From Woeseiaceae bacterium (GTDB lineage: Bacteria; Pseudomonadota; Gammaproteobacteria; Steroidobacterales; Woeseiaceae), in the NCBI GenBank assembly GCA_030065985.1, contig JASJCM010000009.1, positions 157,315 through 221,314 of the forward strand: a stretch of 64,000 bases of DNA, written 5' to 3'. The notes beneath the pieces are model-generated. The model had not been told where the DNA came from. It was given only the letters and a program-made list of their open reading frames with translations, and made no database searches. This document shows positions 1-8,550 of this stretch, piece after piece; position 1 is the stretch's first letter, and each line of letters opens with the position of its first letter. Position numbers and translations under genes: made by a program.

Positions 1-2
1 CA

Positions 3-914
3 CTACGGCAGGCGGCCGGGACGGCCGCAGGTGAGCCTGTGGCCGAGATGATGGCCGGGCAGACGGAACGATCGCCGCTGAAGCCGACTGTTACGCCGAT
101 TCCCGCGAACATGGCAGAGCTGTCTCGCGAGATCATCGGCGACGCGCGCGACACGCGTATCGTGCCCGGGATCCAGACTGTAGTACCGCGAGAGATACAG
201 CCGCGCGATATGAACGTGACACAGGTCCAGCAGGGCCTGGTGCAGGACGATGGGCAGCCAGTATTGCAGGACACGATCGCCCGCCCGACAGCTGCAACCT
301 TGCAACAGACGGCACCGGTGATCGAAGAGGGCGCAGAAATGCCGCGTCCGGTCGTCCAGCCAGGCGTAACGCAGGGCGCGACGCCGACTCCGGTGTTCCA
401 ACCTGGAGCTTTCGCCAACGTGGCACCCACGGCTCCGCAGGCTGACAGCACATTTGCCTCGACCCTGCAGAACCAGCTCCCTGATCTGATCGAGACACCG
501 GTTCGCGATGCGAACTGGGGCGACAAGGTTGGTGAGCGCGTCGTCATGATGGCGAACAACCAGCTCAAGACGGCCGAAATCCGGCTGACGCCCGCCGAAC
601 TCGGCCCGGTCCGGGTGCAGGTGAACGTCGAGGATGGTGCCGCCAACATCACGTTCCAGGCGCAGCATGCGGCGACACGCGAAGCGCTCGAGCAGGCGCT
701 ACCCAGGCTGCGTGAGATGTTCGCCGAGAGCGGGCTCTCGCTCGGGCAGACCAGCGTCGGGGAGCAAAACGTCGCCGGAAATCGTGACGGTAACGAGCGC
801 GACGAGGCTCGCGCAACCGGGCAGGGCAACGAGTTTCTTGCGGCAGACAATGAAACCCCGGCCGAGCAACGTCTGACGCGTCGCCACGAGGGACTCCTCG
901 ATACGTTTGTCTGA
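3..914 (+). CDS. fliK: Flagellar hook-length control protein FliK, C-terminal part (5' truncated by window)
   Basis: The frame is open to the left edge of the window, so only the C-terminal ~300 residues are seen. A low-complexity Pro/Thr/Gln-rich linker leads into a typical Flg_hook (FliK C-terminal) domain, recognisable from KTAEIRLTPAELGPVRVQV and the following helix around EALEQALPRLREMF. In the family this domain binds FlhB and switches export from hook to filament substrates, while the variable N-terminal part acts as the length ruler. A charged tail follows the domain. It lies just upstream of fliL, as in Pseudomonas and Vibrio. The true start is outside the window; the first in-frame start seen is GTG at 39. 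Confidence 0.9.
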   Translation, partial: LRQAAGTAAGEPVAEMMAGQTERSPLKPTVTPIPANMAELSREIIGDARDTRIVPGIQTVVPREIQPRDMNVTQVQQGLVQDDGQPVLQDTIARPTAATLQQTAPVIEEGAEMPRPVVQPGVTQGATPTPVFQPGAFANVAPTAPQADSTFASTLQNQLPDLIETPVRDANWGDKVGERVVMMANNQLKTAEIRLTPAELGPVRVQVNVEDGAANITFQAQHAATREALEQALPRLREMFAESGLSLGQTSVGEQNVAGNRDGNERDEARATGQGNEFLAADNETPAEQRLTRRHEGLLDTFV

Positions 915-917
915 GGG

Positions 918-975
918 AGCGTCAGAAATCCGGCGCCAGAGTGCGCCACCGCCCAACTGTCGGATTTCTGACGCT
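918..975. repeat. 15-bp perfect inverted repeat (hairpin) after fliK
   Basis: Positions 918-932 and 961-975 are perfect reverse complements (AGCGTCAGAAATCCG and its complement) with a 28-nt spacer that contains a second small GGCGC/GCGCC inverted repeat. It begins 4 bp after the fliK stop. No T-run follows, so it is not a canonical intrinsic terminator. It may be a Rho-assisted terminator, an mRNA-stability hairpin or a protein-binding site. Confidence 0.6.
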
Positions 976-1052
976 GATTGGCGCCTCAATACAGTCTCGG
1001 AAAAGACCATAAGATGCTGAAAAATATAACTAAAAAACCTTAGTCAATCCTT

Positions 1053-1068
1053 TGGCACGGCACTTGCA
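1053..1068 (+). promoter_or_regulatory. Sigma-54 (RpoN) promoter of the fliL operon
   Basis: TGGCACGGCACTTGCA matches the sigma-54 consensus TGGCACG-N4-TTGCA at every defined position, with the invariant GG and GC correctly spaced. It lies 31 bp before the fliL ATG, behind an AT-rich stretch at 1018-1050. FleQ plus RpoN control of fliLMNOPQR is established in Pseudomonas. FleQ is encoded in this window at 16611-18037, so the same control is likely here. Confidence 0.88.
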
Positions 1069-1099
1069 TTTACCGGGTTATCAACACCAGGAGCAAGTG

Positions 1100-1612
1100 A
1101 TGGCTGACGAAGACACAGCAACTGAGAATGCCGCGGAACAGAAAGGCGGCATGATGAAAATGATCATTTTCGGCGTCGTAGGGCTGGCGCTGCTGGGCGG
1201 CGGCATTTTCGCCGGCATGACCTTCATGGGCAATGACGAGCCGGCCGAGGATGAAGCTGTCGCCGAGGAGATTGCCCCCGCGAAGGGCCCGGCAATCTAC
1301 CAGAGCCTGCATCCGCCACTCGTCGTGAACTTCCTTGACGAAGTCGGTGACGCCCATTTCATGCAGATCACGATGGAAGTGATGTCCCGTGACCAGGGCG
1401 TTATCAACGCCGTGCGCGAGAACATCCCCGTGATTCGCAACGGGCTGATCCTGCTCTACGGCCAGTCAATCTACGAAGAGGTGACGACGCGTGAGGGCAA
1501 GGAAAAGATGCTCGCGGACGGACTCGCCGAGATCCAGAGGATCATGACCGAAGAGACCGGCGACGGCTCTGGCGTCGAGGCCGTTTACTTCACGGCCCTG
1601 GTTATCCAGTAG
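1100..1612 (+). CDS. fliL: Flagellar basal-body-associated protein FliL
   Basis: A 170-residue single-pass inner-membrane protein. A short cytoplasmic N-terminus (about 20 residues) is followed by a hydrophobic segment around residues 22-42 and a periplasmic FliL domain with the typical YQSLHPPLVVNF motif. FliL surrounds or stabilises the stator at the motor. The ATG at 1100 is chosen because AGGAG lies 6 nt upstream. The longer frame from 1052 would start inside the sigma-54 promoter. It is the first gene of the RpoN-driven operon and is followed by fliM after 10 bp. Confidence 0.93.
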   Translation: MADEDTATENAAEQKGGMMKMIIFGVVGLALLGGGIFAGMTFMGNDEPAEDEAVAEEIAPAKGPAIYQSLHPPLVVNFLDEVGDAHFMQITMEVMSRDQGVINAVRENIPVIRNGLILLYGQSIYEEVTTREGKEKMLADGLAEIQRIMTEETGDGSGVEAVYFTALVIQ

Positions 1613-1622
1613 GACGCAGCGC

Positions 1623-2624
1623 ATGTCAGATCCCGTACTCACAGACGAGGAAAAAGGCGCACTGCTGGACGGCATGTCGAGCGGCGAGGTCGAGGTTCAC
1701 TCGGCGTCGGGCAAAACCTACGCAGAAGTGAAGCCGTTCGAAGTCGGGCCGCGTTCACGCATCGTGACGAACAGCTACCCGCGGCTGCAGAGCCTGAACA
1801 GGCAGTTTGCGAGCCGTGCCGACAAGGTTATCGAGAACCTCCTCAACAGCGAATGCGCCGTGACCTTCAATCACGTCGCCAACATGACCTTCAGCGAATT
1901 TGGTGAAGTCGGCGAGGGCCTCTCGCTGCTACTCGAATTCGACATGAAGCCACTCGAAGGCGTGGCGCTCATGAACCTGAACGCCGATCTCATTGAGATT
2001 CTGGTCGAGACGTTTTATGGCGGCGTCGGTAACGAGCCGGCCCGCGAAGGAGCCGAGTTCTTCACGCCCGGCGAAATCAGCGTAGCTCGACTATTCGGCA
2101 ACGCGATCATGTCGGTGATCGCCGAAGTCTGGCAGCCCATGGTCGATATCAAGCCCGAGTACGACACCGGGCACCTGTCATCCGGCGTTATCGACTGCAT
2201 CGACGGTAGCGACTCCATCATCAGCACCGAGTTCGATCTGGAGATCGGCGAGAAGGAACAGCACTTTCACCTGCTCTGGCCCACGACGACGGTCGCACCC
2301 CTGGTACCCGTGTTCGACGGGCAGAAACGCGAACGCGATGCGGCTGAGGACTCCCGCTGGCAACACTCGTTGCGGGGACGCGTGATTGACGCGGTCGTGA
2401 ACGTCGCGTCGCATGTCGGCCGGACGCAGATGACGCTCAAGGACGTCGCCGAGCTCACGCCGGGCGACGTCATCATGATTACCAATCCACAGCGCGGCAC
2501 CGTGCACGCGCAGCGGGTGCCTGTCCTCGAAGGCCGTTTCGGCGTTCACGACGGGCGCTACGCCGTAGAAACCCGCCGCTGGCTCGACAACAAGCCGGGC
2601 GGTGATGCCAATCGCACCGCATAA
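1623..2624 (+). CDS. fliM: Flagellar motor switch protein FliM
   Basis: 333 residues, the usual FliM length. The N-terminal LTDEEKGALLDGM (residues 6-18) corresponds to the CheY-P binding segment, usually LSQDEIDALL, though the central EIDALL is altered to EKGALL. The middle domain runs from about residue 40 to 230. The C-terminal SpoA/FliN-like domain runs from about 245 to 320. FliM forms the C-ring with FliG and FliN and sets rotation direction. It is in operon with fliL and fliN. Confidence 0.95.
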   Translation: MSDPVLTDEEKGALLDGMSSGEVEVHSASGKTYAEVKPFEVGPRSRIVTNSYPRLQSLNRQFASRADKVIENLLNSECAVTFNHVANMTFSEFGEVGEGLSLLLEFDMKPLEGVALMNLNADLIEILVETFYGGVGNEPAREGAEFFTPGEISVARLFGNAIMSVIAEVWQPMVDIKPEYDTGHLSSGVIDCIDGSDSIISTEFDLEIGEKEQHFHLLWPTTTVAPLVPVFDGQKRERDAAEDSRWQHSLRGRVIDAVVNVASHVGRTQMTLKDVAELTPGDVIMITNPQRGTVHAQRVPVLEGRFGVHDGRYAVETRRWLDNKPGGDANRTA

Positions 2625-2641
2625 GCAAAGGAAAGTACACC

Positions 2642-3019
2642 ATGGCAAGTGATGAACAGACACCCGAATCCGGCACCGAACAGCCCGAAGGCGGCGCGCC
2701 CCAGTACTCGCCAGACGAGTTGGAAGCCGGCGCGGCAGGTAATGCCAACGCCGGTGCCGACGTAAATCTGGACCTCGTACTCGACATTCCGGTTGACGTG
2801 TCTCTGCGCGTTGGCTCGACCGACATTTCCATCCGCGATCTCGTATCGCTGGTGGAGGGTTCTGTCATCGCCCTCGATCAGGATGCCGGCGAACCGATGG
2901 ACGTGCTCGTGAACGGCACGCTAATCGCGCACGGCGAGATCGTAGTCGTCGATGACCAGTACGGCGTGCGGCTGACCGACGTCGTAAGCCCGGTCGAACG
3001 CATCGAGCAGCTGAACTAA
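2642..3019 (+). CDS. fliN: Flagellar motor switch protein FliN
   Basis: 125 residues. An acidic, low-complexity N-terminal third is followed by a SpoA domain from about residue 42 to 122, containing VLDIPVDVSLRVG and VLVNGTLIAHGEIVVVDDQY, both diagnostic for FliN. It builds the lower C-ring with FliM and docks FliH-bound export substrates. The start ATG at 2642 follows an AAAGGAAAG ribosome-binding site. It lies 17 bp after fliM and 14 bp before fliO. Confidence 0.95.
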   Translation: MASDEQTPESGTEQPEGGAPQYSPDELEAGAAGNANAGADVNLDLVLDIPVDVSLRVGSTDISIRDLVSLVEGSVIALDQDAGEPMDVLVNGTLIAHGEIVVVDDQYGVRLTDVVSPVERIEQLN

Positions 3020-3033
3020 GAGAACGACTCACC

Positions 3034-3471
3034 ATGGGATCACGCGTGTTGCAAAGGATCGTGCCACTCATCGCGATGGCGTTCACGCCACAGCAATTAC
3101 TGGCGGCCGAGGCTTCCGAGAGTCTGCCGGTCACGCCCGGTATTGGCGGCGGCGACATTCTGAGCCTCGGGCTCAGCCTGCTTGTCGTCGTTGGCGTCAT
3201 CATCGCGCTTGGGTGGTTCTACTCGCGTTCCCGTTTCGTCTCGGGCGGCGGCGCCGACCTGATCACGATCGTCGCGTCGCGTCCCCTCGGACCGAAGGAA
3301 CGACTCATGGTGGTCGAGGTGGCTGACCAGCAGCTTCTGATAGGCATGACCTCAAGCGGTGCAAACACACTGCACGTCCTCGACAAACCCATCGAGGTCG
3401 CGGCGAAAACGCCTGCGACCGGCAGTTTTGCAGGTCGCCTGAAATCCGCCCTCCTGGAGAACAGTAAATGA
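3034..3471 (+). CDS. fliO: Flagellar biosynthesis protein FliO
   Basis: 145 residues: a signal-like N-terminus, one clear transmembrane helix around residues 45-66 ([20 protein letters not shown]), then a small cytoplasmic FliO/FliZ-type domain ([19 protein letters not shown]). FliO is a scaffold for assembling the FliP ring of the export gate. Sequence conservation is weak in this family, but the position between fliN and fliP makes the call firm. Its stop overlaps the fliP start by 4 bp, suggesting translational coupling. Confidence 0.9.
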   Translation: MGSRVLQRIVPLIAMAFTPQQLLAAEASESLPVTPGIGGGDILSLGLSLLVVVGVIIALGWFYSRSRFVSGGGADLITIVASRPLGPKERLMVVEVADQQLLIGMTSSGANTLHVLDKPIEVAAKTPATGSFAGRLKSALLENSK

Positions 3472-4199
3472 CTCGCGCACTCTTCATCACGGTGCTCCTG
3501 CTGTTCTCCGGGGTGGCGCATTCTCAGGCGGAACCGCTGGCGCTGGTGAACGAGGTTGCTGGCGACCAGAGCTATTCCCTGAGTCTGCAAATCCTCATCC
3601 TGATGACGCTGCTGACATTGCTGCCAGCGGCAATCCTGTCAACGAGTGCGTTTGTAAGGATCATCATTGTACTTTCCATTCTGCGCCAGGCGCTGGGTAC
3701 GGCGCAGACGCCGCCGAACCAGGTGCTGCTCGGTATCGCGCTGTTCCTGACGTTCTTCGTTATGGCGCCAGTCATCGGCGAAATACACGAAAGCGCGGCA
3801 TCGCCTTATATCGAGGGCGAAATCTCGGCTGGAGACGCGCTGACCAAGGGCGTCGCACCGTTGCGCAAGTTCATGCTTGCCCAGACGCGTGAAAGCGATT
3901 TGCAGCTGTTCGCATCGATCGCCGGTCGCACCGACATCACGTCGACCGATGAAGCGCCGCTATCGATCATTGTGCCGAGTTTCATGGTGAGCGAGCTGAA
4001 GACCGCGTTCCAGATCGGGTTTCTGATCTTCATTCCTTTTCTTGTCATCGACCTGATCGTGTCGAGCGTACTGATGTCGATGGGCATGATGATGTTATCG
4101 CCCATGATCATCTCATTGCCATTCAAGATCATGCTGTTTGTCATGGTCGATGGATGGGCGCTCATGCTCGGCACGCTCGCTTCGAGTTTTTATTCCTGA
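3468..4199 (+). CDS. fliP: Flagellar export-gate protein FliP
   Basis: 243 residues with a cleavable signal sequence (cleavage near VAHSQA), then four membrane helices with FliP landmarks: a helix around [19 protein letters not shown], the [17 protein letters not shown] motif, and the C-terminal [19 protein letters not shown] region. FliP pentamerises with FliQ and FliR to form the export channel of the flagellar type III system. It overlaps fliO by 4 bp and is followed by fliQ after 9 bp. Confidence 0.96.
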   Translation: MTRALFITVLLLFSGVAHSQAEPLALVNEVAGDQSYSLSLQILILMTLLTLLPAAILSTSAFVRIIIVLSILRQALGTAQTPPNQVLLGIALFLTFFVMAPVIGEIHESAASPYIEGEISAGDALTKGVAPLRKFMLAQTRESDLQLFASIAGRTDITSTDEAPLSIIVPSFMVSELKTAFQIGFLIFIPFLVIDLIVSSVLMSMGMMMLSPMIISLPFKIMLFVMVDGWALMLGTLASSFYS

Positions 4200-4208
4200 G
4201 GGCGCGCC

Positions 4209-4478
4209 ATGACACCGGAAACCGTAACGACAATCGGGCAACAGGCGCTTTGGGTGACGATGTTGATCGCCGCCCCGATGCTCGTGTCCGCACTCGCCGT
4301 TGGCCTGCTGATCGGCATGATCCAGGCCGCTACCCAGATTAACGAAATGACCCTGAGTTTCATCCCGAAGCTGCTCGTGCTGGTCATCTCGATCGTCGTC
4401 GCCGGGCCCTGGATGCTCAGCGTCATCATCAATTACACGCGCCAACTGATTCAGCAAATTCCATCCCTGATCTCATGA
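4209..4478 (+). CDS. fliQ: Flagellar export-gate protein FliQ
   Basis: 89 residues with two transmembrane helices, the normal FliQ size. Typical motifs are PMLVSALAVGLLIGMIQAATQINEMTLSF and the C-terminal PWML segment. It packs around FliP and FliR in the export gate. It sits in order between fliP and fliR. Confidence 0.95.
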   Translation: MTPETVTTIGQQALWVTMLIAAPMLVSALAVGLLIGMIQAATQINEMTLSFIPKLLVLVISIVVAGPWMLSVIINYTRQLIQQIPSLIS

Positions 4479-4517
4479 CGCATGAGAGAGGCATGAACAT
4501 GTATGTGAGCAACGAAC

Positions 4518-5297
4518 GTGAATATAGAGATCGCACTGGCACCCATCATCGAGACGCTGTCGATCTACATCTGGCCTTTCGTGAGGATCGGCGCCTTCCT
4601 GATGGTGATGCCGATCATCGGCGGGAGTTTCGTGCCGGTGAAGGTGCGGCTGCTGCTGGCCGTTGTATTGACTATAGCTATCGCCCCGATTGTCCCCCCC
4701 ACGGCCACGCAGGACGTGTTGAGTGCGGCGGGTCTGGTCACGGTGATTCAGGAGATCGGGATCGGCGTCGCAATGGGATTCTTAGTGCAGCTTGTCTTCG
4801 ACGCGATCGCACTGGGCGGCCAGGTGATCGGTATGAGCATGGGTCTCGGCTTCGCCGTCTTCTTGGATCGGGCGCGGGGCGTCAGCATTCCGGTACTGGG
4901 TCAGCTGTTCCTGATGCTGTCGATGCTGGTATTTCTGTCAGTCGATGGGCATCTCGCGATGATTCAGATGCTCGCGGAGAGCTTCCGCGCATGGCCGATC
5001 TCGCAGGGCGGCCTGACCGTGCCGATCGTCTGGGACCTGATTGCGTGGACGAGTCACTTGTTCATCTTTGCGATGAAGATCGCCTTGCCCGCGGTAACGG
5101 CGCTGCTGGTCGTAAACCTTTCGTTCGGTGTGATGAGTCGCGCGGCACCAACCTTGAATCTGTTCGCCGTCGGGTTTCCGGTTTCCATGTTGTTGGGCTT
5201 CGCGGTCATTTTTCTCAACATGGGCGTGCTGGTCGAGAACGTGTCGATATTCATCACGGATTCGATCCTGGCGCTTTCGCAACTGCTTGAGCTGTAG
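4518..5297 (+). CDS. fliR: Flagellar export-gate protein FliR
   Basis: 259 residues with about six hydrophobic segments. FliR family features include WPFVRIGAFLMVMPIIG near the N-terminus and GVSIPVLGQLFLMLSMLVFL in the middle. It completes the FliP5-FliQ4-FliR1 gate. The start is GTG at 4518, because an in-frame stop lies at 4506-4508. No strong ribosome-binding site is visible in the 39-bp gap after fliQ. A 271-codon frame in the same stretch is a shadow. Confidence 0.94.
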   Translation: MNIEIALAPIIETLSIYIWPFVRIGAFLMVMPIIGGSFVPVKVRLLLAVVLTIAIAPIVPPTATQDVLSAAGLVTVIQEIGIGVAMGFLVQLVFDAIALGGQVIGMSMGLGFAVFLDRARGVSIPVLGQLFLMLSMLVFLSVDGHLAMIQMLAESFRAWPISQGGLTVPIVWDLIAWTSHLFIFAMKIALPAVTALLVVNLSFGVMSRAAPTLNLFAVGFPVSMLLGFAVIFLNMGVLVENVSIFITDSILALSQLLEL

Positions 5298-5316
5298 TGA
5301 ACAAGGATAGCTAATC

Positions 5317-6450
5317 GTGGCCGAGGAACAGGCACAACAAGACCGCACAGAACAACCGACACCGAAACGTCGTGAGGATGCCCGCAAGAAGGGCGATGTT
5401 CCCCGATCCAGGGAACTCACGATGACCGGCGTCATGTTGTGTGGCGCCGGTGCCATCCTGACGTTCGCCGGACCAATGGGCAATCGACTGCTTGGCGCGA
5501 TCGAGGAGAGCTTCACGGTCGAGCGTGAACTGCTGCTTGACGAACGCTACCTGCCTGTCGCCCTGGCCGAAATGGCATCGCGCGGCTTCACGAGCCTGCT
5601 GCCACTGGTCGCTGTCCTCATTGCTGCCGTACTGTTGTTTTCCGCCATGCTCGGTGGTTTCTCATTCAGCATGAAAGCGGTGGCATTCAAGGGCGAGCGC
5701 CTCAACCCGCTCAAGGGCATCAAGCGCATCTTCTCTGCGAATGCACTCAACGAGCTCGTCAAGGCTATGGCGAAGTTCGGCGTCGTCGCGACGATTGCCG
5801 TGGCATGGCTCTGGTTCTCGGCAGGCAAATTGCTCGACCTGGGTCGTCTGCCCATCGGTCAGGCCATTGAATCCGCGCTGAAGATCTGCGGCGTATCTTT
5901 GCTCGTTGTCAGCACCGGCCTGATTCTCATCGCCGCCGTCGACGTGCCGTTCCAGCTCTGGCAATACCAGAAGAAGCTGCGCATGACGCGCCAGCAGGTC
6001 AAGGACGAATTCAAGGAGACCGAGGGCCGTCCGGAGGTCAAGTCACGAATCCGCATGCTGCAGCAGCAGGCCGCCCAGCGTCGCATGATGGAAGACGTGC
6101 CGACGGCCGACGTTGTCATCACCAACCCGACGCACTTCGCCGTCGCCCTGAAGTACGACGATACGAAGTTCGGCGCGCCGTACGTTGTGGCTAAAGGCAA
6201 GGACCTCATCGCGCAGCGTATTCGCGAAATCGCGACAGAAAACAACGTGCCGTTATTCTCCGCGCCGCCGTTGGCGCGCGTCCTGTTCCGCTCAACCGAA
6301 ATTGGTGAAGAGATCCCGGCGAAGCTCTACACAGCGGTCGCTCAGGTTCTCGCTTACATCTACCAGCTCAACGAAACACTGCGACCGGGACAACGCCGTC
6401 CCGAGCCGCCCGTGCCCGAGATAGACGAAGATGCAGACTACAACGAATAA
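5317..6450 (+). CDS. flhB: Flagellar export switch protein FlhB
   Basis: 377 residues. An N-terminal basic segment (EQPTPKRREDARKKGDVPRS) and four transmembrane helices lead to a cytoplasmic domain with the autocleavage motif NPTH at residues 270-273. Cleavage between N and P, together with FliK, switches substrate specificity. The start is GTG at 5317, preceded by AAGGAT. The 3' end overlaps flhA by 20 bp. Confidence 0.96.
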   Translation: MAEEQAQQDRTEQPTPKRREDARKKGDVPRSRELTMTGVMLCGAGAILTFAGPMGNRLLGAIEESFTVERELLLDERYLPVALAEMASRGFTSLLPLVAVLIAAVLLFSAMLGGFSFSMKAVAFKGERLNPLKGIKRIFSANALNELVKAMAKFGVVATIAVAWLWFSAGKLLDLGRLPIGQAIESALKICGVSLLVVSTGLILIAAVDVPFQLWQYQKKLRMTRQQVKDEFKETEGRPEVKSRIRMLQQQAAQRRMMEDVPTADVVITNPTHFAVALKYDDTKFGAPYVVAKGKDLIAQRIREIATENNVPLFSAPPLARVLFRSTEIGEEIPAKLYTAVAQVLAYIYQLNETLRPGQRRPEPPVPEIDEDADYNE

Positions 6451-8485
6451 CAACGTCACCGAGATCATCCAGGGGCTGGGTCTCCCGGTCCTGTTGCTGG
6501 CCATGCTGGCCATGATGATGATTCCGCTGCCGCCGGTAGCACTCGACGTATTGTTCACGTTCAACATCGCGTTGTCGCTCGGCATCCTGTTGACGACCAT
6601 CTACGTGAAGCGACCGCTCGACTTCGGCGTCTTCCCGACGATCCTGCTTGTCGTCACGCTGCTGCGACTCGCGCTCAACATCGCCTCGACGCGCGTCGTA
6701 CTCCTCAACGGCCACACCGGAACGTCGGCGGCAGGTCGGGTCATCGAGGCGTTCGGCGAGTTCGTGATCGGCGGCAGCTATGCGGTCGGTCTCGTAATTT
6801 TCGCGATTCTCGTCATCATCAACTTCGTCGTCGTTACGAAGGGCGCAACGCGCGTTTCCGAGGTCTCCGCGAGATTCACACTCGACGCAATGCCAGGCAA
6901 ACAGATGGCGATCGATGCCGACCTCAATGCCGGCGTCATTGACCAGGATGAGGCGCGTAAGCGACGCCAGGAGATCGGCGAGGAGGCTGACTTCTACGGA
7001 TCGATGGACGGCTCGAGCAAGTTTGTTCGCGGCGACGCGGTCGCCGCCATCCTGATCCTCTTCATCAACATCATCGGCGGCCTGATCATCGGTACGACAC
7101 AGCACGATCTCTCGCTATCCGCCGCGGTTCACAACTACACGCTACTGACGATCGGTGACGGACTGGTCGCCCAGATCCCGTCGCTGCTTTTGTCGACCGC
7201 GGTTGCCATTATCGTAACGCGCGTGACGAAATCGCAGGACATGCGCAAGCAGGTCAGTTCGCAGCTGTTCAATGACCCGCGCACGCTGGGTGTCACGGGC
7301 GCCATCGTCGGTGTGCTGGGCATGATCCCAGGCATGCCGAACCTGGCCTTCCTGGCGCTTGCCGCGACCTGCGGATATGCGGCGATGCGCGTTGCGAAAC
7401 GCCAGAAACAGCCTGCGGAACCCGAGGTCGTGCCGGAGGATTCAGAAGCGAAGCTTCCCGAGCTCAGCTGGCAGGACGTCGATCCGGTCGACCTGATCGG
7501 CCTCGAGGTGGGTTATCGCCTGATTCCGCTGGTCGACTCGGCGCGCAACGGCCCACTGGTGGCACGTATCAAAGGCGTGCGCAAGAAGCTGACCGAGGAG
7601 CTTGGCTTCCTCATTTCGCCGGTGCATATCCGCGACAACCTGGATCTGCCACCGAACGCGTACCGCATCTCGCTGGCCGGCGTCACGATCGGCGAGAGTG
7701 AAGTGCACGTCGACAAGGAGCTCGCTATCAATCCGGGGCAGGTATTCGGCAAGGTCGAAGGTATCGCCACTGAGGACCCGGCATTTGGCCTCGAGGCGTA
7801 CTGGATCGAACCGGGTCAACGCGACGAGGCGCAGATGCTCGGCTACACGGTAGTCGACCCGGCAACCGTCGTCGCGACACACCTGAGCCAGCTGCTCACA
7901 ACCAATGCTCATGAGCTGCTCGGCCACGAAGAAGCCCAGCAGCTGATGGACCGACTCGGCAACGCGTCGCCGAAGCTCGTGGAGGAACTGACGCCGAAAT
8001 TGCTGCCGATGAGCGTCATTACCCGCGTGCTGCAGAACCTGCTCGAAGAGCACATCCCGCTCCGGAACATCCGCAAGATCGCCGAAACGTTGGCGGAGCA
8101 CGGTTCCCGGAGTCAGGATCCCGACGTTTTATCGGCTGCCGTGCGCGTATCGCTGGGTCGCTCGATCGTCCACAACGTAGCAGGCATGCGGCCTGAGCTC
8201 CCTGTGATGACGCTCGAGCCAGAGTTGGAACGAATCTTGAATGAGTCAGTGCAGGAAGGCGGAAATATCGGTTTGGAGCCCGCCATGGTGGAGAGATTGC
8301 ACGAGTCACTGACGGAGAAGGCGCAGAGCCAGGAGATCGCGGGGGAGCCCGCGGTACTCCTCGTCGCGCCGCCGGTAAGGCCCTGGATGGCGCGCATGAT
8401 GCGCAACATTCGCAACCTCCATGTGCTGGCCTACAACGAGATACCGGACGACAAGCGCATACAGATGATTGCCGCGGTCAGCTGA
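6431..8485 (+). CDS. flhA: Flagellar export protein FlhA
   Basis: 684 residues with seven or eight N-terminal membrane helices, including LLVVTLLRLALNIASTRVVL and the FHIPEP signature region, followed by a large cytoplasmic domain from about residue 340. The cytoplasmic domain forms a nonameric ring that receives chaperone-substrate complexes. Length and sequence fit the family throughout. The start codon overlaps flhB. Confidence 0.97.
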   Translation: MQTTTNNNVTEIIQGLGLPVLLLAMLAMMMIPLPPVALDVLFTFNIALSLGILLTTIYVKRPLDFGVFPTILLVVTLLRLALNIASTRVVLLNGHTGTSAAGRVIEAFGEFVIGGSYAVGLVIFAILVIINFVVVTKGATRVSEVSARFTLDAMPGKQMAIDADLNAGVIDQDEARKRRQEIGEEADFYGSMDGSSKFVRGDAVAAILILFINIIGGLIIGTTQHDLSLSAAVHNYTLLTIGDGLVAQIPSLLLSTAVAIIVTRVTKSQDMRKQVSSQLFNDPRTLGVTGAIVGVLGMIPGMPNLAFLALAATCGYAAMRVAKRQKQPAEPEVVPEDSEAKLPELSWQDVDPVDLIGLEVGYRLIPLVDSARNGPLVARIKGVRKKLTEELGFLISPVHIRDNLDLPPNAYRISLAGVTIGESEVHVDKELAINPGQVFGKVEGIATEDPAFGLEAYWIEPGQRDEAQMLGYTVVDPATVVATHLSQLLTTNAHELLGHEEAQQLMDRLGNASPKLVEELTPKLLPMSVITRVLQNLLEEHIPLRNIRKIAETLAEHGSRSQDPDVLSAAVRVSLGRSIVHNVAGMRPELPVMTLEPELERILNESVQEGGNIGLEPAMVERLHESLTEKAQSQEIAGEPAVLLVAPPVRPWMARMMRNIRNLHVLAYNEIPDDKRIQMIAAVS

Positions 8486-8550
8486 ACCGGCGGCAAGAGG
8501 AAGCAAGGGTTGCAGGGCGATAACGAGCGAAAAGGTCAAGAGGAAAGATC

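Noticed and set aside
4475..5290. A 271-codon plus-strand frame overlapping fliR
   Set aside because: The other frame encodes FliR with clear motifs; this one is arginine-rich nonsense.
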